A stretch of 64,000 nt of DNA, taken from positions 3,637,906 through 3,701,905 of the forward strand of contig NC_083649.1 in the NCBI RefSeq assembly GCF_963576545.1, written 5' to 3'. How positions within the stretch are numbered: the stretch's first letter is position 1; each line of letters opens with the position of its first letter. The DNA is from Limanda limanda (lineage: Eukaryota; Chordata; Actinopteri; Pleuronectiformes; Pleuronectidae). The notes below the pieces were generated by a model that did no database searches, was not told the DNA's origin, and saw only the letters and a list, made by a program, of their open reading frames with translations. Below, piece by piece: positions 32,581 through 45,435 of this stretch. A program made the translations under genes and the position numbers.

Positions 32581-33805
32581 ACTTGGATCGTGTTCCAGAC
32601 TTTACTGATGAAGGTATCTGAAATATTTTACACTCACATCACTTTGCAGATGATTTTAAAGTTTTTTCGGTTTCGTGGATAAAAATCGTCCGATACGAGT
32701 CTTTCACAGATTTATGTCAGTATCAATATCAGTGTTTATGTTGGAATGAAAACTTTTATTTAACAGAATAAACAGTGCAGACATTTCACAAAATATTCTT
32801 GCTTTCTTTATTGAACTTCAATATATCTGGTTGTATGTGTGTTTCTTTGAAAAGTTTAATAGTTATTTATTTAGTTTTTGGTTAAACTGCCTCAATTACA
32901 TTTATTCGTCATAGGAGTTTAATCACAAAATCTATATACTTGCCAATAACCCGGATATTCTTTACTCTCTAATATCGCTAATGACATCATCCCCCAAATT
33001 TCCACATATTTCTTTTTCTACAAATTCTGCGAACACAATGATGATATTTACCTTGAATAAGTGGAAACGCTGAAATTCATCCATCGTAAATGTGATGAAA
33101 TGAATAAAACCTGAGGAAATAGATTAGATTCATTAAAATTTTACATTTTGAATCAAGACCAATCTCATTGAGTGGTGACGTTCATCAATGTCCTGTACAT
33201 GAACTCCTCTAATATCAATGTTCAGGTTTATTTCTGTACAATAATGTTTTCAATCTTGCTTAATCCAGCAGCTGCACTGACAGGCAGAATATCCACTCTA
33301 AGTATGTAGGGTATGTATATAAAGGCAAATTTAATATTAATGGCTTTTATTAGCTTAATACATGTTAGCATATTCATGATGGTCACCTAATGGAACGGAG
33401 CGAGGGGCAGAAGGAAGAGTTCAGCAGAGTGATGGGTTTCTGCTCATTCTGGGGGCTGATGTCTTTCCACTTGATAAAATATTAAGACATGAAGAGATTC
33501 TGATTGAAAAGAAGAAAGAAGAAGCAATGTATTTAATATGTTCGTTTTTAAAATAAAAACACAGAAATTAATTAAATCAGATGTCGTTCTTTCAGCGATT
33601 TTCCCTTTAACCCTTTTTAAGTGGGAAAAATGTGCTGACCACACATTTTAAGTTCTGCTTAATATTCATATACATGTGAGCTGTCGGGGGGGCAGCCATG
33701 TTTTTATATGAGAAGTTATCTCAGGAGGCTGTTTGAGATAAAATATTAAAAAGATAATTATTGTTTCTTTTGTTATTCTTTCTTTAAATTAAATATATAC
33801 TTCTC

Positions 33806-33853
<48 letters not shown>

Positions 33854-34490
33854 TGTGTGTGTGTGTTCTGTAGTTACAGTGACGCAGGTGATAACGTATT
33901 CACCATATTAAATCTTCCTGATGCTGAAACATGAAAAGCTTCCTCTGACTAATGTATCTCATCAGAGGAGGTTTTAAAACCCACTGAAATTCACAGGTCA
34001 AGAGTTCAAGTGATAAAACTTCATTTAAATTCTCTAAATCCTGATTTTAATGATAAAGATTTGCAAGAAATTGCATCTGGAAATCAACCACCCATAACAT
34101 GCTTGATTTTTGTAGTCAAGACCCATTAATTATTTCTTGGGAAGCTGGTAAACATTTTAATAAAAAGTCTTTTCTCACAATTAGCACCTTTTTACGCTTC
34201 CTGTCCATCTCCGAGCTGCAGAAGATTCAAATGGACGAGAGGAGATCCTATAGCGTTGCCCTTATAAGGAAAGTGAAACTCTCTGGAGTTGGGGGAGACC
34301 AGTAAAGTAAAACCAGTAAGAACCATCAGGTGGAACAACACCTGTGTGAATTAACAATTGCCCAGTTTGCAAATCACCTGAAACAACGTTCATGTGTCCG
34401 AGTGTTTCAGGTCCTGTTGTCATCTGCAAGTTTCTACATTAATGAGATATCTATGACTCCTTCTTTCATTCCTTATAGATGAATAGTCAT
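32579..34490. other. Intergenic, no supported gene
   Basis: AT-rich DNA with (GT)n at 33808-33864. Small frames (66-68 codons) have no domain. Nothing else seen. Confidence 0.5.
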
Positions 34491-34499
34491 CCAGCTAAC

Positions 34500-34873
34500 T
34501 CCTCACAGGGTGGGTGGGTGGGGGGGCGGGTACGGGTGTGAGGGTGGGGTCGGTGTTGCCGGTGCTGGCGGAGCAGCGGTGAGAGTGATGGAGGAGCCAC
34601 TCTGTCTCTCTCTGCACCACAGACTCAGAGTGGGACGCGTGTCCTCTCTGATTAGCGCTGCCGCCTGTGAGTGCACTAATGCACCTCGCTATTAGCATGT
34701 TCCTCCTGGTTGCCACGGGCAGCGCCGCGCCGCCCCCCCGCTCGACGTGTCAGAACGCATATCAGTCAGCGGGCGCCGTGGCCCATGGGCGTCCCATCGC
34801 TAAGAGAGGGAGAAGCAGGCTGCGGGTGAGGAGCAGTAAGTGCGTCAGGGAGTGTGTTCTTGTCCTCGGTTGA
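34500..34873 (+). other. GC-rich block with a 68-codon frame (34667-34873)
   Basis: The frame from ATG at 34667 starts with a hydrophobic LAISMFLLVATGSAA stretch like a signal peptide, then has a dibasic KR and an RGRSR basic region and two late cysteines, then stops. This outline recalls a small secreted peptide, but the DNA (TAATGCACCTCGCTATTAGC at 34677-34696) also looks like a homeodomain-bound noncoding element, and no homologue comes to mind. Coding status is doubtful. Confidence 0.2.
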
Positions 34874-36114
34874 GTTTGATCTCTTTGGAGTGAGGACGTC
34901 TTCGTGGTGGGGGGGGGCGAGGTTGTCACTTCCTCCAGGGATTCGTTTTGGGTTCCTGGGCCTCGGTTTCCAGGGCTGGGACACGTGTGTGGGATGAGGG
35001 TTGTTTGAAAAATGTAAAGGTTTTACAAGAGTTTGTGGTTTGTATGAAAGAAGGTGAAAAGGAGAAGCACAAGGGGAAGAGGAGCAAGAGAGAAAAGGAA
35101 GAAAGTCTTTACTGAGCTCATCTGGGCCAGAAAATAGGACATAAGAAAAGAGGGAAGTTGGGTGACATCATATCTAATGGTTATTAGAAGTTACAGAGGA
35201 CGGATGAGTTGGTAAGACACAGGACTTTCACACAGGAAACTGGGAGTCGGCCATGTTTCTTTCATTCCATGACCTTTCCACAACATTCACTGCTTATTAA
35301 CTTCTATATTAACCCAAACCAAACTTATGGTGTGGAACCAGCTGGTGAGAGCGACTCTGTGGTGTGAAATACCTTTCAAGTGTTGTGTAGTTCGATAGAC
35401 TTCCATTGTGATTTTGAAGTCACAGAGAACTTTATCTTTACTAATATAGTCTTGCCCTACTTTTCCTCAACCTTTACCAAAGTGCTTCTGTGGCTTAAAC
35501 CTAATAGTTGTGGGTTTGAGCAGAAACTGGACCAAACAACAAGACTCAGACAAGAGCTGAAAGGAAAATAACAGTTTGTCTCTGGTGTAGTTGTCGTGTT
35601 TGGCCGTGGGTGAAGAGCGGGTGGCTCACGCTGAGGGATCAACCGGTGACCGGGTTCTTATTCTGCAGCGGGTGATTGGTGGAGATGAGCTGCAGGTGTG
35701 CCAGGGATCTGCAGGGAGAAACCACGCCTTAACACCCCCCACCCACACTAGTGAAAGTCAGGGTCTGGACCATGGGATTTTACAAAAAGCATGAACGCAA
35801 ACAAAGAACTGGACTGAATTGATGATACAAGTCCATCACACAGGAAAGATCTGAGCTCCCGAGGATTCTTCTCAAGACTCTGAGGTGGAATCAGATCAAT
35901 AAAGTTCAATAAAGTTCTTCATCTGATCGAATCTTTACTAAAATCCTTCCCAGAGGAGAATCAGCTGCTAAACCTGCAAACTGATTATCATAATAATGTT
36001 GGATTGATACTGAGGCAATGTTCAGGAGTCCGATTGCCTGCAGATTAGATTCAGAGAAGAGAAGTTGGAACATGCCATGTAGAAAATCAAGTGAAATAGT
36101 AGAACACAGTGTCA
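34874..36114. other. Intergenic, no supported gene
   Basis: Mixed DNA leading to the long 28-bp array. Frames of up to 67 codons are unsupported. Confidence 0.5.
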
Positions 36115-39100
36115 GATTGTAGAAACAGAGATAGAGAAGCAAAGAGACAGAAACAGAGATAGAGAAGCAAAGAGAGAGAGACAGAGATAGAGAAGCAAAG
36201 AGAAGAGACAGAAACAGAGATAGAGAAGCAAAGAGAGAGAAAGAGAGATAGAGAAGCAAAGGGACAGAAACAGACGTAGAGAAGCAAAGAGAGAGAAACA
36301 GAGATAGAGAAGCAAAGAGAGAGAGACAGAGATAGAGAAGCAAAGAGACAGAAACACAAATAGAGAAGCAAAGAGACAGAAACAGAGATAGAGAAGCAAA
36401 GAGACAGAAACACAAATAGAGAAGCAAAGAGACAGAAACAGAGATAGAGAAGCAAAGAGAGAGAAAGAGAGATAGAGAAGCAAAGGGACAGAAACAGACG
36501 TAGAGAAGCAAAGAGAGAGAAACAGAGATAGAGAAGCAAAGAGACAGAAACAGAGATAGAGAAGCAAAGGGACAGAAACAGAGATAGAGAAGCAGAGACA
36601 GAAACAGAGATAGAGAAGCAAAGAGACAGAAACAGAGATAGAGAAGAAACAAGACAGAAACAGAGATAGAGAAGCAAAGAGAGAGAGACAGAGATAGAGA
36701 AGCAAAGAGACAGAAACACAAATAGAGAAGCAAAGAGACAGAAACAGAGATAGAGAAGCAAAGAGAGAGAAAGAGAGATAGAGAAGCAAAGGGACAGAAA
36801 CAGACGTAGAGAAGCAAAGAGAGAGAAACAGAGATAGAGAAGCAAAGAGACAGAAACAGAGATAGAGAAGCAAAGGGACAGAAACAGAGATAGAGAAGAA
36901 ACAAGACAGAAACAGAGATAGAGAAGCAAAGAGAGAGAAACAGAGATAGAGAAGAAACAAGGCAGAAACAGAGATAGAGAAGCAAGGAGAGAGAAACAGA
37001 GATAGAGAAGCAAAGAGAGAGAAACAGAGATAGAGAAGCAAAGAGACAGAAACAGAGGTAGAGAAGCAAAGAGAGAGAAACAGAGATAGAGAAGCAAAGA
37101 GACAGAAACAGAGGTAGAGAAGCAAAGAGAGAGAAACAGAGATAGAGAAGCAAAGAGACAGAAACAGAGATAGAGAAGCAAAGAGATAGAAACAGAGGTA
37201 GAGAAGCAAAGAGAGAGAAACAGAGATAGAGAAGCAAAGAGACAGAAACAGAGATAGAGAAGCAAAGAGACAGAAACAGAGATAGAGAAGCAAAGAGACA
37301 AAAACAGAGATAGAGAAGCAAAGGGACAGAAACAGAGATAGAGAAGAAACAAGACAGAAACAGAGGTAGAGAAGCAAAGGGACAGAAACAGAGGTAGAGA
37401 AGCAAAGAGACAGAAACAGAGGTAGAGAAGCAAAGAGACAGAAACAGAGGTAGAGAAGCAAAGAGACAGAAACAGAGATACAGAAGCAAAGAGACAGAAA
37501 CAGAGGTAGAGAAGCAAAGAGATAGAAACAGAGATAGAGAAGCAAAGAGACAGAAACAGAGATACAGAAGCAAAGAGACAGAAACAGAGGTAGAGAAGCA
37601 AAGAGATAGAAACAGAGGTAGAGAAGCAAAGAGACAGAAACAGAGATACAGAAGCAAAGAGACAGAAACAGAGATAGAGAAGAAAAGAGACAGAAACAGA
37701 GGTAGAGAAGCAAAGAGATAGAAACAGAGATAGAGAAGCAAATAGAGAGAAACAGAGATAGAGAAGCAAAGAGAGAGAAACAGAGATAGAGAAGCAAAAT
37801 GACAGAAACAGAGATAGAGAAGCAAAGAGAGAGAAACAGAGATAGAGAAGCAAAGAGAGAGAAACAGAGATAGAGAAGAAACAAGGCAGAAACAGAGATA
37901 GAGAAGCAAAGAGAGAGAAACAGAGATAGAGAAGAAACAAGGCAGAAACAGAGATAGAGAAGCAAAGAGACAGAAACAGAGATAGAGAAGCAAAGAGACA
38001 GAAACAGAGATACAGAAGCAAAGAGACAGAAACAGAGATAGAGAAGAAAAGAGACAGAAGCAGAGACAGAGAAGCAAAGAGAGAGAAACAGAGATAGAGA
38101 AGCAAAGAGAGAGAAACAGAGATAGAGAAGCAAAGAGACAGAAACAGAGGTAGAGAAGCAAAGAGACAGAAACAGAGATAGAGAAGAAAAGAGACAGAAG
38201 CAGAGACAGAGAAGCAAAGAGAGAGAAACAGAGATAGAGAAGCAAAGAGACAGAAACAGAGATAGAGAAGCAAAGAGACAGAAACAGAGGTAGAGAAGCA
38301 AAGAGACAGAAACAGAGATACAGAAGCAAAGAGACAGAAACAGAGATAGAGAAGAAAAGAGACAGAAACAGAGGTAGAGAAGCAAAGAGATAGAAACAGA
38401 GATAGAGAAGCAAAGAGAGAGAAACAGAGATAGAGAAGCAAAGAGAGAGAAACAGAGATAGAGAAGCAAAGGGACAGAAACAGAGATAGAGAAGCAAAGA
38501 GAGAGAAACAGGGATAGAGAAGCAAAGCGACAGAAACAAAGATAGAGAAGCAAAGAGACAGAAACACAGATAGAGAAGCAAAGAGACAGAAAGAGAGATA
38601 GAGAAGCAAAAAGAGAGAAACAGAGATAGAGAAGCAAAGGGACAGAAACAGAGATAGAGAAGAAACAAGACAGAAACAGAGATAGAGAAGCAAAAAGATA
38701 GAAACAGAGGTAGAGAAACAAAGAGAGAGAAACAGAGGTAGAGAAGAAACAAGGCAGAAACAGAGATAGAGAAGCAAAGAGACAGAAACAGAGATAGAGA
38801 AGCAAAGAGACAGAAACAGAGGTAGAGAAGCAAAGAGACAGAAACAGAGGTAGAGAAGCAAAGAGACAGAAACAGAGGTAGAGAAGCAAAGAGACAGAAA
38901 CAGAGGTAGAGAAGCAAAGAGACAGAAACAGAGATAGAGAAGCAAAGAGACAGAAACTGAGATAGAGAAGCAAAGGGACAGAAACAGAGATAGTGAAGAA
39001 ACAAGACAGAAACAGAGATAGAGAAGCAAAGAGACAGAAACAGAGATAGAGAAGCACAGAGACAGAAACAGAGATAGAGAAGCAAAGAGAGAGAAACAAA

Positions 39101-39563
39101 GGTAGAGAAGCAAAGAGACAGAAACAGAGATAGAGAAGCAAAGAGACAGAAACAGAGATAGAGAAGCACAGAGACAGAAACAGAGGTAGAGAAGCAAAGA
39201 GAGAGAAACAGAGACAGAGATAGAGAAGCAAAGAGAGAGAGACAGAGATAGAGAAGCAAAGGGACAGAAACAGAGATAGAGAAGCAAAGAGAGAGAAACA
39301 GAGATAGAGAAGCAAAGAGACAGAAACAGAGATAGAGAAGCAAAGAGAGAGAGACAGAGATAGAGAAGCAAAGAGATAGAAACAGAGGTAGAGAAGCAAA
39401 GAGACAGAAACAGAGATAGAGAAGCAAAGAGAGAGAGACAGAGACAGAGACAGAGAAGCAAAGAGACAGACACAGAGATAGAGAAGCAAAGAGAGAGAAA
39501 CAGAGACAGAGATAGAGAAGCAAAGAGAGAGAGACAGAGGTAGAGAAGCAAAGAGAGAGAGAC
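36115..39563. repeat. 3.45-kb satellite-like array, 28-bp unit
   Basis: About 120 copies of a 28-bp purine-rich unit containing AGAGAAGCAAAGAGA and CAGAAACAGAGATAG, with scattered variants (GGGACAG, AACAAGACAG, AGAGGTAG). Since 28 is not divisible by three, each minus frame cycles through the unit every 84 bp. All three minus frames stay open for more than 1,160 codons (Leu/Ser/Phe/Cys-rich, 28-residue period). These are not genes. Confidence 0.97.
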
Positions 39564-39708
39564 CTCCGCAGCAGTGCACTCGCCTGTAGAGCTCAATCAA
39601 TCATGAATAAACAGATGGAGGTGGAGAGAGAGAGGAGGGTAAGTGGAATGAAGAAGATGCCTGAAGGAGGTCGAATAAACAGAGCTGAGCAGGGGAGGAT
39701 TGATAGAA

Positions 39709-39710
<2 letters not shown>
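39564..39710. other. Unique spacer between arrays
   Basis: Short non-repetitive stretch; nothing supported. Confidence 0.5.

Positions 39711-39782
<72 letters not shown>
39711..39782. repeat. (GA)n microsatellite
   Basis: About 36 units of GA. Confidence 0.97.
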
Positions 39783-39785
<3 letters not shown>

Positions 39786-40400
39786 GTAATGGAGAAGCAT
39801 GGAAGGCCTCAGATAATGAGCGCAGGGCCGAGGAGCCGGGCGTTCAGCAGGATGGGAAAACAGAGGAGGGTAAAAAATCCCCCCGAAGTTTTCCCAACAT
39901 CAGCTCCGACCCACCGCTCCGCCCCTCCACCTCCACCTCCCCCCCCTCTCCCATTACGCTCCCATGTTACTTTCTTCTGGAAGTCGCCCCGAGGCTAGGC
40001 ACTCTCCTGGGTGGCTCACCCCCGAGCGCAGCCCTTGTTCCTCGCACGCTGGTAATAATTTGAGCTTGCTGAAAACAGCCGAGGCTTTTAGAGGGATCAA
40101 CCCGCACACACACACCCCCCCTCTCTCCCCCCCCCCCCCCCCCCCCGACTGCGTTCCAGGCATCGGGCCTTCTCTCCCACGCCGCTCCGGCTCCACGCGC
40201 CTCCACGTGCCATCTCGCCTCCCTCCCTGCTCGCCCTTACCCAGCATGCCCGGCACCACCAAACCGCCTCCTGGTCCTTTGCTCCCTCACAAGGAGAGGG
40301 AGGGAGGTGTTGTGGGCGAGCGGCGCTGCCGAGGAAGGTCAAAGGAAGGAGAGAAACAGGAGGGAGGACGAGGAGAATAAAACAAACAGTCGCTCTTCTG
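39783..40400. other. GC-rich intergenic block with C-runs
   Basis: GC-rich, with C runs at 39942-39948 and about 40126-40146. Open frames exist on both strands (up to 138 codons) because of the composition. The part at 40030-40105 (GGTAATAATTTGAGC, AGAGGGATCAACCC) looks like a candidate conserved element. No splice-supported gene. Confidence 0.35.
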
Positions 40401-41140
40401 CGGGTTCATGTATTTTACACGGACGCTATAGATACTTTTACATTTTAATCCGGAACAATCAGACCCGATCTCCTGCAGCACCAACACTCATCTCTCAGCT
40501 GGAATGAAAACACTTCTTTCACTCAAACACTCGGACGTGTTCAGATACGAATTGAAGCCAAAATGTGAAATAACCGACATGTTTGCACTTAAATCTCGTG
40601 AATCTTATTTTACTGACAATACTTTTAAGTCGTGAACATGCAGTAAATGTTCTGTAGGATGTTCACGAGCCTTTAAATCATTCTCTCTTGGCTAAATTTC
40701 AGCTTCTGTAAACATCAATAACATATTTTTACCTGGACAAATCGAGTCTTTGTGTCAATAATGCAAAGAAACCCATAATATTTACCAGTTATTTTGCAAT
40801 GCATTGAAACCTGAGTCATTTTAAACAGTGACAAATTTAGAAAAATTGTAAAAAAAGATATGGAAATGTTATTTATTGTCCCATGGACGATGTGCGACAC
40901 GTCGGGTTGAAAAACAAGACTGAGAAAAACCAGAGAGTCAAATTCAGGATCCGTGCTGCTTCTGCTGTGTTGGATAAAGTGCGTTTGTTTGTGTTATTAT
41001 TTACTACATCTTGCGTAATTGTAGGATGTTTTATTTGATCTGCTTAAATTATATCTCTATTCTGTTGACAAATTATTCAACCTTGTGATTTGGGACGGAG
41101 CTTTTTAATTTCTTCATGACTCCACACACACTCACAGAGA
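40401..41140. other. Intergenic, no supported gene
   Basis: AT-rich. A minus-strand ATTAAA at 41104-41109 could serve the frame described next. Confidence 0.4.
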
Positions 41141-41371
41141 TCAAGCCGGAAACCTCCACCACCATCGTTTCCCCATTGTGTTGTACAGTTGTGTCAGTGC
41201 TTGAACCTCCTTTTCCTCTGAGGTGAAGATGTGATGAGAGGAGGAGAAAGAGGAGGAGGTGGACGGGGCCGAAGAAGAAGAAGAAGGAGACGAGTCCTCA
41301 CATGACGACATCTCCTGCTGCTCTTGAGTTTCTCCTCTGTGTTTCGACACCAGCTTTAATAGAAGGATCAC
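41141..41371 (-). CDS. Possible terminal coding exon or small ORF, unknown
   Basis: A minus frame of 76 codons ends TGA at 41141-41143. It has a Ser-rich stretch (from TTC repeats), then FTSEEKEVQALTQLYNTMGK and a Trp-rich end. The non-repetitive second half reads like real protein. An acceptor-like TTCTATTAAAG precedes codon 8, and ATTAAA lies about 32 nt after the stop. No homologue recognised; it may be chance. Confidence 0.22.
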   Translation of the reverse strand: MILLLKLVSKHRGETQEQQEMSSCEDSSPSSSSSAPSTSSSFSSSHHIFTSEEKEVQALTQLYNTMGKRWWWRFPA

Positions 41372-41579
41372 CCACCATCACTGAGGAGTGTGTGTGTGTG
41401 TGTCTGTGTGTGCACTTCTGTGTGTGTCACTCACACCTGTATTGATCTCACCTCAGGGGTTGTGATGCGCACACAGAGAAACACCGACCCACCCCAAACA
41501 GACACACACGTGCACTCACACACAGGTGGCAGGTACAGTGAGCAGCTCGGTCCTGCCGTCCGGCGCTGGCAGATCTTTT

Positions 41580-41800
41580 ATTTAGCCGCTGCAGCGAACG
41601 GGCTCCTGCTCATGAATTATGCAGCCGCGGGCCCTGTAACAAGCTCCAGGCCGACTCTACACCTTGTGTGTGGCTTAAAATATAGATAAAAGCTGAACAG
41701 CCAGCTACAAACATCGTCTTTTCTCCAAGACAGGAGCAGGGAGTCCACGGCAATTAGATGAGACAGTGGTGCTGCCGAGTCGGGCGCCGCTCGGGATCGG
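41580..41800 (+). promoter_or_regulatory. Candidate conserved block with a POU4-type motif
   Basis: CATGAATTATGCAG at 41611-41624 matches 12 of 14 positions of CATTAATTATGCAT, the POU4F1 consensus on the opposite strand. It sits in GC-balanced, non-repetitive DNA (GCCGCTGCAGCGAACGGGCT before, GCCGCGGGCCCTG after), with GGCAATTAGATG near 41749. It lies 27 kb downstream of pou4f1. Enhancer function is inference. Confidence 0.35.
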
Positions 41801-42056
41801 CTCAGAGAGGCCGAGCACGAGGAGGAGGAGGAGGAGGAGGAGGAAGAAGAACAGGGCGGAGTGGGAGAGAATAGAAAAGAGCAGAGCAAAGAGCAACAGT
41901 GAACTTATTGAAGCACAACAGGGACGAGCGGCGCAGAGCGATTCACACCAAAGCAATAACAACAACAACCGGCAAAACACTGGTATCCGTGTTATTAGCT
42001 GCAGATGAAGGGCTGCGCCTGTCCAGAGGAATCTCTGTGCTCGCTGCCGCTCTTTG

Positions 42057-43485
<1,429 letters not shown>

Positions 43486-43640
43486 CAACAGCCAGTTATC
43501 TATTCATGGCTCCATTAATGAATCATAGCCTCCCTAGACTTTATACTCCAGACATGCCCTCTTTGAATATGTCATAAGCTCTTATTCTTTTTTAATGGGG
43601 CAGCAAATCACGGCCAAAAACAAATATATATAAACTCATC
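43486..43640. promoter_or_regulatory. Candidate conserved noncoding block
   Basis: Non-repetitive stretch with CTCCATTAATGAATCATAG (43510-43528), GAATATGTCATAAGCTC and CTTTTTTAATGGGGCAGC, a dense set of TAAT cores. It stands out from the surrounding simple sequence. Confidence 0.3.
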
Positions 43641-43756
43641 CACACGCGGCGGCGGCGGAGGAGGTGGAGGAGGAGCGGCGAGGGGAGGAGCTTACAGAGG
43701 GTCGGTCCGGCAGGGACGAGCTGGTCGTGGTCGAGAGAGAGAATCGTCCAAAATAA

Positions 43757-43758
<2 letters not shown>

Positions 43759-43804
<46 letters not shown>
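43759..43804. repeat. (CT)n microsatellite
   Basis: About 22 CT units with one TTT interruption. Confidence 0.95.
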
Positions 43805-44900
43805 CAAGTTACATTATTTATACTTCATACCCAGAAGAGTCTTTAAACAAGTTGAAGCCTGGTTGCACCGTTTGCCGGGCGGCGCCGTGGGAGGAGTCAC
43901 GGCAGCGGCGGACTGAAGAGTCTCCACAGAACAAAATAAATGTCAAGTTCTAGAATCATATCTTTCTCTGTATAGCTGCACAGACAGTGAAGCTGCTCCT
44001 GTGAGGAAAAATTGAAATTTAAACAACTTTAATCAACTTTACATCACTGATATCGGAGAACTTTGGAAACACTGCTGGACCAGTTTGAGTTTGAGAATGA
44101 AAACGATGATGCAGTCGCTTCTTGATTGGTTCTTATCTGATTATCAGTTATTTCGTACGAGCAGTGAATGCAAAACTCCACTCATACTAATACCTGAGCC
44201 TCATGGATGTGAGAGCATCTGCTACGTGATGTTTCTGGTTTGACGACTTTATTTCATTGAGTAAAAGTCAGTCAATATTCTCAACTTAATTCCAGGACTC
44301 AGGTATGAAGCTGTGCATCTTTCAATCCTGCAATTACAATCAAAACCTTTTTTAAAAACAGATAAATGGACTCAGGCATAAACACTGGGGTTCTTTTACT
44401 TTGAAAGAGGAACAGGAAGTGTTGCAGATGTTTATGTTTGGGACATATTCAACAGATTGACCTTGAAACTGTTGAAACTGTGATTTGCATCTGGTACTCG
44501 GATATTTGCAACAAGTGTGAAATCACCTGCATCTGTTTCCTGTTCACACTGTGAGTTTTAAGGTGGTAAAATTAAGAAAAAGTCTAACAACATTGGACTT
44601 TTTTAGGATTTGCTCTGATTTGACTTCTCTGAAACTTCTTATTCAGCTTTTCCAAAGATCCAAAGCTCAAACCAGGTTAATAAAGCACAAAAACTTCAGT
44701 TTTGCAGTTGGACTCATGCTCGATTATTCTTTAGAGACTGAAAAAGTGTTTTTAAAAAGTGCAGCTGCTCCGTTGTCCTCCCTCATGTCAAAGTCCCCCC
44801 CACATCACTCTCTCCTTCCTGTGAGGACGGCGCCGCTCTTCAGGCGGCGCTGCTCCACAGACGCCGATCTCTCATTCGCTGTGATCAGTCTTTAGCTCGG
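43805..44900. other. Intergenic, no supported gene
   Basis: AT-rich; the 114-codon frame at 44551-44895 has no domain or splice support. Confidence 0.4.
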
Positions 44901-44929
44901 TAATCAACGCCCGGAGTCCGATCGCTGCT

Positions 44930-45145
44930 CATCTGCCTCAGAAGGATAAATAATGCACAGCTCAGCAATTAAAACACACAGATCTGATGCTGTGTCACTA
45001 ATTTATTGATCGGCCCTCAGCGCTTCGAGCCGACGGGTTAAATGTCAATCAGACGATCTGAGTCACACTTCACTTGGAGTTATTCATTCCTCCGGCCGGC
45101 AGAAAGAATACAATTTCCCTCTCTGATGGCTCGATGTATTATTAA
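44930..45145. promoter_or_regulatory. Candidate conserved noncoding block
   Basis: GC-balanced and non-repetitive, with GGATAAATAATGCACAG (44943-44959), GCAATTAAAACAC, ACTAATTTATTGATCGG, GTTATTCATTCC and TATTATTAACTG. The ATAATGCA motif resembles half of a POU4 site. Confidence 0.3.
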
Positions 45146-45435
45146 CTGTTTATGCTAAGTTGTGTTGGACGGCTTTTAGGGGAGATGCTGAGATCCTTCC
45201 CGATCAGCTGGCGCCCGGGAGGAGACTTTAAAGTGAATACGAGAAACGCCGACTGTTTGAAGTCGACAGTCGCGTGTTGTCGTGTTCTCATCGGTTGGAG
45301 TCGAGCTGTTGAATGTGATGTTTCATCTCCACGTGTGTTTTGAGTTCTGGAGTAAAGTTGAGGAAGAGGGTCGAGGAAATCCCCCCCCGACGCCAATGAG
45401 GATGTAGAATCACTTTTCATTATTTATCAGATCAA

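Noticed and set aside
36087..39600. Three minus frames of 1,162-1,205 codons
   Set aside because: They are produced by a 28-bp tandem unit that lacks stops in the minus frames; no domain, start context or flanking exon.
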